Assembly: GCF_029962835.1 (NCBI RefSeq)
Contig: NC_080585.1
Location: 57,585,443 to 57,649,442 of the forward strand
Direction: 5' to 3'
Source of the DNA: Magnolia sinica
Lineage: Eukaryota > Streptophyta > Magnoliopsida > Magnoliales > Magnoliaceae
DNA length: 64,000 nucleotides
Shown here: positions 56,609-64,000 of the stretch, piece by piece
Numbering within the stretch: position 1 is the first letter of the stretch
Layout: every line of letters begins with the position of its first letter
The notes under the pieces: model-generated
Seen by the model: the letters and a program-made list of their open reading frames with translations, nothing else
Told to the model about the DNA's origin: nothing
The model's database searches: none
Position numbers and translations under genes: made by a program

Positions 56609-57330
56609 GACGCAGGGATGAACATGATGAGGTCGAGCACCGTCTTCCTCAAGGATAACTACTCCGAATCCACGGAGCTTCTCTTGACTCCTCACAGAGA
56701 CTTCTCGAATCCACAAGGAAAAAAAGTAAGAAAAATATAACTAAAATCTATAAAATTCGTAATTTGATTGATGAATGAAATAAATGAGTTCACAACCCTT
56801 TAAATATGAATACTAAGCAATGAGAGAAATTTCAGAATCAAACTACAATTAAAACTCCTAGAATTTGCAACTTATTATAAATAGTACACTTATTATTTAT
56901 AGGCAGTCGTGATGTCTACTAGTGCACAAGGTTTTTGGCCAAAAATAGTAAGTGTCCTATTTGGCTTCATCACGTTGTTCTCCTAATTATTCTAAGCACT
57001 TTTCACGTTGGACGCAACTCCTAAAGCTCAACCGTTGAAGAGTTATAATCAAACTAAAACTTACTATTTATAGTAAAAACAAAATTAAAACAGGAACGAC
57101 CGTCGATCTGATGGTATTTTGCAAATTCATCGTGGGAAAGCTGGCGTAGTGGGGTTGGATGCTAAAATAGCTCATCCTACCCCAAAATCATATATGGTAC
57201 GTCGCATAACTCATTCTGGATTGCGAGATACACCTGATTTAAGGTCTGATGGTCTGGATCACTTCTGTCGTCAACCGGGCCTTTTCTAATCCATCTTGGC
57301 CATGAAACTGTCCGCGACCGCTCTACATCA
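56609..57330 (-). repeat. 5' LTR of gypsy element 2
   Basis: 722 bp, plus-strand start TGACGCAGGGATGAAC and end CGCTCTACATCA. The adjacent ATTGGTATGAGAGTTAGG on the minus strand is the decayed initiator-methionine PBS. Confidence 0.9.
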
Positions 57331-57349
57331 GGTTTAGTGAACAATCAAT

Positions 57350-57665
57350 GGTCATAATTGGGCGGGGTTAATGCCTAGGCCAATAGTCTTATTTGGACAA
57401 ATTCAGGACATGGATTGACGGTCATAATTTGGATAGATTTGGTGCATAGATCTGTGGTCATAATTGTGTAAATATAATGCTCAAGCCAACTATCATAATT
57501 GGGTTAATTTAGGCTTAGATTTATGGTCATATGTGGGAAAATTTTGCTATATAGTTCAATTGTTAAAAAGATAGATCTCACACACATATCAATGATCACA
57601 CCCTAGAAAATTTTAATACATAAACAATGGTCAAAATTAGGTAATTTCAATACACAAATTAATGG
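57350..57665. repeat. degenerate minisatellite, about 35 bp unit
   Basis: About nine copies headed by a word like TGGTCATAATTGGG, at 57350, 57385, 57420, 57456, 57492, 57526 and onward, each followed by an AT-rich stretch with ATT(T/C)AG or similar. It starts just 20 bp after the gypsy LTR. Confidence 0.7.
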
Positions 57666-57699
57666 TGTTGTCATTGTACAAACTAGTTTGATGGATGTA

Positions 57700-57835
57700 T
57701 AGTTGGTCATGTATGAATGTATGTAAGGATGGATGGATGGATGTGTGTATTCATGATTGCATAAATGAATGTATGGATGTATGCATGTGTATGCTTGGAT
57801 GGATGTGAGTGTACAAGTATGCATGTACAAGAACA
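57700..57835. repeat. ATGGATGTATG-type microsatellite
   Basis: Imperfect run of GGAT and GTAT tetramers (GTATGAATGTATGTAAGGAT, GGATGGATGGATG and others). Confidence 0.85.
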
Positions 57836-60189
57836 TTGTGCAAGAATCTAGGGTTACTACATCAGTAGAGTTGCCAATTTTGTTCATAACAAAATGTCTT
57901 TTGTCATTGAGATTGACTGAGGACAAGATGGTGTTTCATGCAGCCATTGGGTGTCATGCACTCATATAGCCGGAGGGTGTCATGTACTTTTCTAGGGAAG
58001 TAGTGACATTAGATAACTACCTCACTAGCGAGGCGTCAAATAGCTAATATATTTAGGACATTTGTGAAGGTGGAGCTTCTGATCTATGAACTATGTTGAA
58101 GTATTAGTGCTTATGGTTGCAAAGCTATGTAAGATATACCTAGCATGCACGCAAAAGTAGTCGGGTGGCTTTCATCACCATCTAGTATAGGCCCTAAGTT
58201 ACATCCTTAGAAAAAGCTTTGGATTAAAAGGTAAAACCATAATTACCTTTTAAAAAGAAAGTGGTAAAACTAGAGTTTGACCATTGGTCATGGTTAATAC
58301 CAAGCCTATTTTGCGACGGACCAAATCCATCATAAAATCCATCGCAAATTTACAATTTTGACTTGGTGGCTATAAGACTGGCCTCATGTTGGTTGTGCTC
58401 TTAATCCTTAGACAGGGGTTGAGGAAGTACTTTGCACCTAAGTACTCTGCGCTCAGAAGATTTCCTAGCTGCTTGCTCATTAGTTGTAGAATCCTTTAGT
58501 CACTTTTCAGTGTAGGTGAAACCATGATGACTCAGAATGGTGCAATAGTGACATTGGACATGGGGAGTGGGGGTTATTAAATTTGCAAATTTTCATGTCA
58601 AGATACTCTTAAAAGAATATACTCATGAGGAGATTACAAGTACTTTCAAGACTTGAGAGAGTGAGTAGAATAGAGAGAATAGATAGTAGAGTGAGAGTAG
58701 CAATAAGAGTAAGAGGTGTACCCCACTCATCCCAGCCTTACAACCTAGCCTACACAAGCATCTAAGCCATCTTTATAATTCAAAATCAACGAAGTGATCC
58801 AAAATCTACAAACATGTCCTCTTAGGAGGAGTGTCTTAGCACTCCTTTCCTCCCAACACATCACCATGTGCACAAGCAGCCATCTGACCATCTATTTTTA
58901 TCTTCTATCTTTGCATTTACATATCGTCCTCTCATACACCCCTACTTATAATTTAACCAATTTTGGATTATATGCTCTACACCTTATTATACTCTCAAAT
59001 TGGTGTATCAGAAGTCCAGTGTTGCTTGAACTTTCTTTTTTATTTTTATTTTATTCATTAGCGCATTGTGTTCATCCTTTTCTCCTTTGCAACTATCATC
59101 TCCTCTAGTCTAACCCATGTGAGACATTACAATCTCCTCGGTGTTAATTCATGTGAGTAGTGGTTTATTAGTCAATTTCTAATGTTGTCAGCAACCGTCT
59201 AATCAATTAGTATAAGGCCATCTGGAACTCTGAAAATCCGTAAAAATCATAAATCACATAAAGTAGAAACTGCATGTAAGTGCTGGTAAAGAAGAGCACC
59301 TAACCTCTTCATTATCCATCATTAAGGTCCTTACCTAAAATTCGCGATCACAGACCTTGCCCAGGTGTCATCTTCAAGTTAGGTAGTCTCCCATTCCCTA
59401 ACCCAAGGCAATGTACAAGTCTAGCCTACCACATATTCTAGGCCTTCATTGGCTAGTAGTAACTCTAACCCGTTCAAACATACTATCTCGAGTCCATGCC
59501 ATACCCATTTGGTACTAAGTGACCACATGAGACACATTCTTTTCTTCTTTTTTTGGAGAGCACACCTGCCCACCCATGGGATGAGGTTCCTACATATCTA
59601 ATATGTGTTCTATGTAATGGTAAGAATGAGACAAATACCCACCTATTTATATACTTCAATTTTAATGACAATTATCCATATTGTTAAGGTGACATGAGCG
59701 AGTGTTACGGATGATGGTGAAAAAATGATGATGGAAGTCATTAGTGGATAAAAAATTGTCATTATTCAATGATGAATCAATAAAGTTCAAGCTAGATTTA
59801 GGCACCCTATGAGCAACTTAGTGAAGGCAGAATAAAAACCAAAAAGCCATATTATGAGCAACTTAGCAAAGGGAGAAGAAAAACCAGAAACCCATACTAT
59901 GAGGAATTTAACAATGGGAGAATAAAAATCAGAAAGTCAGAGAGTATGTGGCTAACTAATATCCTTGTAACATGTTCACCAAATGGAAGTTGATATTCTT
60001 ACAAATACACATCAATTAGAGTCATTAATATTCTTGGAGCATAGTTGTTAACCAGAGACACGAGAGCCATTGACATTCCACCACTTGGATTATGAAGAGA
60101 TATAGAATCCTCTCTTTATTACGGGATTAAAATGCCTTCTTCCTTCCATTTCACAAACAAGACAAACAAATTTTATAAAATGAGCTTTG
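57836..60189. other. no gene identified
   Basis: AT-rich intergenic DNA. The only structure seen is the minisatellite at 59805-59940 and a short GCGACGGA / TCCATCGC inverted word near 58310-58355. No domain on either strand. Confidence 0.45.
59805..59940. repeat. three-copy tandem repeat, about 45 bp unit
   Basis: TATGAGCAACTTAG at 59809 and 59853 and TATGAGGAATTTAA at 59898. Each is followed by a GGGAGAATAAAAA-like word and CAGAAA. Confidence 0.85.
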
Positions 60190-60279
60190 AGTGGATGGTC
60201 ACAAGAAAATTGAATGGAAACAGCGAAAGCTGGATGAGAGTGCTGAGAATCTCCTTCCCTGCCGGAACCCTTGGACTAG

Positions 60280-62640
60280 ATGGACAGGGGGGAGCGTTGG
60301 CGGCACCGGGCTCCCTCTAGGGGTAGAGAACCCCATGCTTGGCCCCCACCTCCCAGATTTCCCCAAGGGGTCGGCGGAGACCACAGCCTTTTCATAGGTA
60401 ATATCCCTTTCTCCTACTCCCGCTTAGACATTCTGCAAATCTTCCAGAGGTATGGTCGTGTCCTGGATGTCTACATTCCCACCTTCCCGAACTCAATTCG
60501 CCCAAGGGGTTCTGGATTCGTCAGATACATATACGAAGATGACGGCAGTGATCGGTGTCCTAAATGGCTAGAAAATCGATGGCAGAGAGGTGGTTGTTAA
60601 TGCGGCCAGACCTTGTGCTCGTCCTACTGCCCCACCCTCCCTCCCCCCTCCACCCCCTCCACCCCCTACAAGAACCCTCCCCGACCATGGATCCTTCGCT
60701 GAAGCAGTCCACAATGAGGGTCGAGTCACTACTCCTCAAATCACGGATAGTCGGATTATATCTGTAGCCGATCCAGACGCTGTGGCGGCTCGCCTGCGAA
60801 ACCTCAAACTAGGGCATATCGGTCACGCCATGGCTAGGTCTGTCTCCATTACCAGACTTCAGAGGGCAATTATGGACTCTCGCTTTGCATCCTCGGGAAT
60901 GGACATGGCTAGGATTGCCCCTTCCCTCTTCCTTATTGTCCTCAAATCGGAATAGGATTTCCTCAACTTCTAGGCAGATACACACCTCCACGACGAAATG
61001 GGAATAGCGAGGGTCATTCCCTAGTCATCCAAGGCGATTCGCGAAAAAGACGGCATTTGGATTTGCTTGTTTGGGGTTCCCTCACAGGCTGGATGGAATC
61101 AGTTTTCCTGGACCTGGGCAACTACTTCTGGAAAGTCATCCATCTTGATGCTTGTAGTAGATATAGCCTTTTCCAGAGATATGTCAGGATCAAAGTCCAA
61201 ATCAGACCGGGTATAAACCTTGGACAGGTTCTAAACTTGGTGGTTGAGAATGAAATGTTCCCAGTCTACGGGGTATTGGAAGGGGAATCCGTTACTCAGG
61301 GGCTATGTTCGGTTGCCCAGAAGGATGATCGCCTCAATGTAGTGAGGGAATCAACCAGAGACTGGGTGGATAGAAGCTTTGGTAGAGACTCTGGAACCAC
61401 AGATAAAGGCCCTGCCACTGTTTGTGTAATTGTGCCAAAGAACGAGAAGTTGGCTGAGCTCATTGAGGAAGGCATGACATATCGAGAAAACGCCCCTACT
61501 CCAACTCCACCGGCACCTGCAACTATTTGTGTGAAATGCACCTGAGAACTTGAGGTTGGTTGAACTCAACATCGAAGGTACGACACTATGTACGAGTGAC
61601 CCTATTCCTATTCCACCAAACCCTGCAGCTATTTGTGTTATTGTACTTGAGAACCAAAAGTCGGCTGAACGCATTATCGAAAGTACGACACACTGTGTGT
61701 CTGCCCCTACTCTAGTTCCACCAGACCCAGCAATTGTTTGTGTGATTGAGCCTGAGAAACAAAAGTCGGCTGAATCCATTGTGGAAGGAACGGTACAATG
61801 TGAGAGCACCCCTTCTTCCATCCCTGCAGTTCTTTCACCCAAACTGGATCCTCCTGCTCCCCAGGTAGTCATCTCCCCAAACAGAAGACTTGCTAATGCT
61901 TGTGCTAATCAACCAGCCGAGGAAGTGATCCATAGACAACCTGTTTGCTTCATGGATGATGCTGCCCACCTCCCTATCCCAGAGTTCTTGGCACCTCACC
62001 CAATACCTGAGGGAATCGATCTTATGTATATCGAAAGCTCCCTGGGTACAGCGGACAACTTCGATTAGGAAACTACGGCAGAGCAGCCTGCTTCAGCTCA
62101 GCCACCTAATGACAGATTCGAGGTGATTGACAGTATGCGCTCTAGAAGGAGTGTCCCAGAGTTAAGAAGATCTAGATCGGAAGGATGCCTTCCTCTTCAT
62201 TTGTGTGAATATTTCACAGACATAGAGAGGTCTTCACAGAGACGCTCAGGCTTATCCCTAGACGATATTTGATCCCCAATGACCCCCGAGAATGACCAAG
62301 CCAGCAACGTCGACTCTAGTTGCCATTTGGCTGTTGACCTCTAACCTTACTTCCCTCAGGACCTACTAAACAGTAGAATGGGAACAGTCCCCACCTTGGC
62401 AGTTTCTCCAACCAGGAAAGAACAACAAAATGTCTGTTTCACAGTCCCTACATTGGGCACTTCCCCGTCAGCTTAAGCTCAGGATAACCAAAGGGAAGAC
62501 ACAGACACCACTACTCAGACCATTCAGAATAATCCTACGGTAACCAGGAAAGGCAAGCGATCTAGGAATGCTCGCACCAAAACTTCAGGGATGGTGGTGG
62601 GCGATTGGCAAGTTAGGCTGCAAAGACTCAGCAGACAGGC
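60280..62640 (+). pseudogene. LINE ORF1 (RRM and DUF4283-like)
   Basis: Begins with an RNA-recognition motif: DHSLFIGNIPFSYSRLDILQ, IFQRYGRVLDVYIPTFPNS and RGSGFVRYIYEDD (60360-60540). A frame shift near 60552 and a stop interrupt KIDGREVVVNAARPCARP. Then comes a proline run (PPPPPPPPT), GSFAEAVHNEGRVTT and an intervening helical domain to 60955. After two stops a DUF4283-like segment follows (61057-61300: LLVWGSLTGWMESVFLDLGN, SLFQRYVRIKVQIRPGINLG). 61411-61825 holds four tandem units of about 35 residues with CVIVPKNEKLAELIEEG-type cores. The rest is low complexity. ORF1 of L1 binds the element RNA. Confidence 0.8.
61411..61830 (+). repeat. 105-bp tandem repeats within LINE ORF1
   Basis: Copies start at 61411, 61516, 61622 and 61727 (periods 105, 106 and 105), each with CCTGC-ACT-TTTGTGT, AAGTTGGCTGA or AAAGTCGGCTGA, and CCCCTACT. 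The 106-bp copy accounts for one frame change; the unit is 35 codons. Confidence 0.9.
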
Positions 62641-62663
62641 CGTTGCTTCAGGTTGTGTAACGG

Positions 62664-64000
62664 ATGGATAACATCCTCATCTGGAATGCCCGTGGAGTGG
62701 GAAACACTCTCACTTTCAGGGTGCTTTCGCGTTTAATCAGATCATCTCGTCCTAGGTTCCTAGCCATTCTTGAGCCCATGATTAGGGACTCGAGGAGGGC
62801 TGGTTTTGGTTTGAAGCTTGGCTTCCACTCCTCCCTCTCGAATATTGAGGAAGGAGGGAAGATCTGGCTATTCTATAACACTGACCTAACAATTCAGATT
62901 TCTGTTCTCTCCTCCTCTAACCAGCTTCTGTCCATTTTAGTGTGTTTGCAGAATCCTCAGCTCTCTATCTTGCTATCCTTTGTATATACCAAATGTAGTA
63001 GAGATCAACGGAAGGCCTTATGGGATGATATATCAGCTACCAACAGAGTTTTCCATGGACCTTGGGCGATCGGGGGCGACTTCAACTCAGTCATTGATTC
63101 AACTAAGAGACTGGGCTGCAGATCCTTTGGCGCTGCAAGTGTTGCTGACTTTCGAGACGCCATTGACTGTGCTGGGCTGAATGATGCTGGCTTTGAAGGG
63201 AAAAACTTCACTTGGAGCAACAACAGAAACAGGACAGCCAGAGTCTGGGCAAGACTCAACTGGGTACTCATCAACGCTGACTGGCAGTACAAATTTCCAA
63301 CGTTCAAGGTTACTCACCTCCCCAGAGTGGCTTCTGACCATGCTCCTCTTCTGCTGACGGCCCCTCCCCAACTATTCTCAGGCCCGAAACTCTTTCATTT
63401 TCAAAGAATGTGGTCCCTCCACGATGATTTTCTGCAGGTAGTTCGATCAGCCTAGGAGGAAAATCATTCTTCATCTCCTCTCATCAACGTCCAGTTGAAG
63501 CTAAGGAAAACAAAGATGGCCCTGAAACTCTGGAACAAATAGACGTTTGGAGATGTTTTCCTTCAGGTCAAGCAAGTGGCCACCAAAGTAAATGAGCTGG
63601 AAAATCAGATGCAACATACCCACGGCCAGGAGGACATTGCTGAGCTTAATGAAGCTAAGAAGGAGCTAGCTAGAGCGGAACTGCTAGAGGAAGTTTTTTG
63701 GAAACAGAAGTCTAGAAATCGTTGTTTGCTTGAGGGAGATCGTAATACGAAGTTTTTTCACAGCATTGCAAATGCCAGAGTAAGAAAAGCAGGGATCTCC
63801 ACAATAAAAACCGATCAAGGCATCTCTCTTTTCGATCCGGATTTCATAAAGGCTAAAGCTTTCAGGTTCTTCCAAGAGGTGTTCTCGTCTACAACAGGGT
63901 ATATAAATCTAGAGGACATCTCTTCCTTTATTCCCTCCCTCGTTTCCCCCCAAGACAATCAATCCCTGACCGAACCCCCCCCCCCCCCCCCCCCTCTGGA
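62664..64000 (+). pseudogene. LINE ORF2: endonuclease and start of reverse transcriptase
   Basis: Opens MDNILIWNARGVGNTLTFRV. The endonuclease/exonuclease/phosphatase domain shows the N-terminal WNARG, ILEP (residue 37 Glu), GDFN (138-141) and SDHAPLL (224-226), all as in active plant L1 enzymes. The usual RLDRVL motif reads RLNWVL (Asn at 199), which removes a conserved active-site aspartate. A stop at about 63453 and another in WNK-stop-TFGDVF (about 63540) break the frame. It then continues RNRCLLEGDRNTKFFHSIAN, the region just before reverse transcriptase, up to the window edge. Confidence 0.88.
63975..63994. repeat. 20-base C homopolymer
   Basis: An uninterrupted run of 20 C in the LINE ORF2 region close to the window edge. 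Confidence 0.95.

Larger units (their letters stand above)
51485..57330 (-). mobile_element. Ty3/gypsy retrotransposon 2, both LTRs, degenerate
   Basis: LTRs 51485-52203 and 56609-57330 start TGACGCA and end CTCTACATCA. The element reads right to left: PBS-like ATTGGTATGAGAGTTAGG beside the right LTR, then gag, zinc knuckle, protease, reverse transcriptase, RNase H, integrase, and a purine-rich tract beside the left LTR. All domains carry stops or frame shifts. The polyprotein ends directly after the integrase C-terminus with no chromodomain seen. The flanking five bases CAACA and GGTTT do not match. Confidence 0.9.
60190..64000 (+). mobile_element. L1-type LINE, truncated by the window edge
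   Basis: An RRM-containing ORF1 is followed by an endonuclease ORF2 on the plus strand, the layout of plant L1 elements. The 5' end is not defined; coding similarity starts near 60270. Reverse transcriptase begins at the right edge (63720-63990) and continues outside. Both ORFs have stops and frame shifts. Confidence 0.85.

Noticed and set aside
58310..58360. Subterminal motif of another CACTA element (GCGACGGA...TCCATCGC)
   Set aside because: Only one copy of the motif and no CACTA terminus nearby.
61351..61872. 173-codon minus-strand ORF as a gene
   Set aside because: Antisense of the 105-bp repeats in LINE ORF1; openness follows from the repeat period.

Overview
This window looks like repeat-rich nuclear DNA of a flowering plant. 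I found no intact host gene, no rRNA or tRNA gene and no CRISPR array. Nearly every recognisable stretch belongs to a transposable element, and every element checked is decayed. The abundance of short words built around GGACGGTG and GGTGGGTCCCAC reminds me of magnoliid genomes, but that is an inference.

Left block (1-18842). This is a four-level nest. A Mutator-like (MULE) transposase gene on the minus strand (17571-18842) is cut by a Ty3/gypsy element of the Tat type, also minus strand. That element runs off the left edge and its 5' LTR is 16740-17570. The gypsy polyprotein is split twice: by a 2.87 kb solo LTR (1342-4214) inside reverse transcriptase, and by a 9.65 kb Ty1/copia element of Sirevirus type (6819-16471) inside gag. 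The copia element keeps LTRs, PBS, PPT, gag/protease and an env-like reading frame, but has lost integrase, reverse transcriptase and RNase H.

Centre (20394-47938). A Tourist-like MITE pair (TAA target duplications) hosts a 26.4 kb CACTA (En/Spm) transposon at 20482-46881, with CACTA termini and a 3-bp ACT duplication. From left to right it holds: a subterminal field of palindromes; an inverted arm; an 8.1 kb array of TTTAGG-type telomere-like repeats; a 5.4 kb island with a fragment resembling an eIF2-alpha exon; a 4.2 kb array of the same repeat in the opposite orientation; a spliced tnpD-type transposase pseudogene; an intact 128-codon unknown ORF; a spliced transposase_24 (tnpA-type) pseudogene with a coiled-coil tail; the matching inverted arm; and a second palindrome field. 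The opposed arrays and the two-class alternating subterminal palindromes are the most unusual things here.

Right block (47939-64000). A palindromic foldback MITE (48114-48650) is followed by a second diverged copy carrying a tRNA-derived SINE (49009-49167). Next come a poorly resolved stretch, a second degenerate Ty3/gypsy element on the minus strand with both LTRs (51485-57330), several minisatellites, and an L1-type LINE on the plus strand (about 60190 to the right edge) with an RRM-type ORF1 and an endonuclease ORF2.

Coordinates of element ends come from reading termini, target duplications, PBS and PPT by eye. Domain names come from recognising conserved motifs, not from a search.
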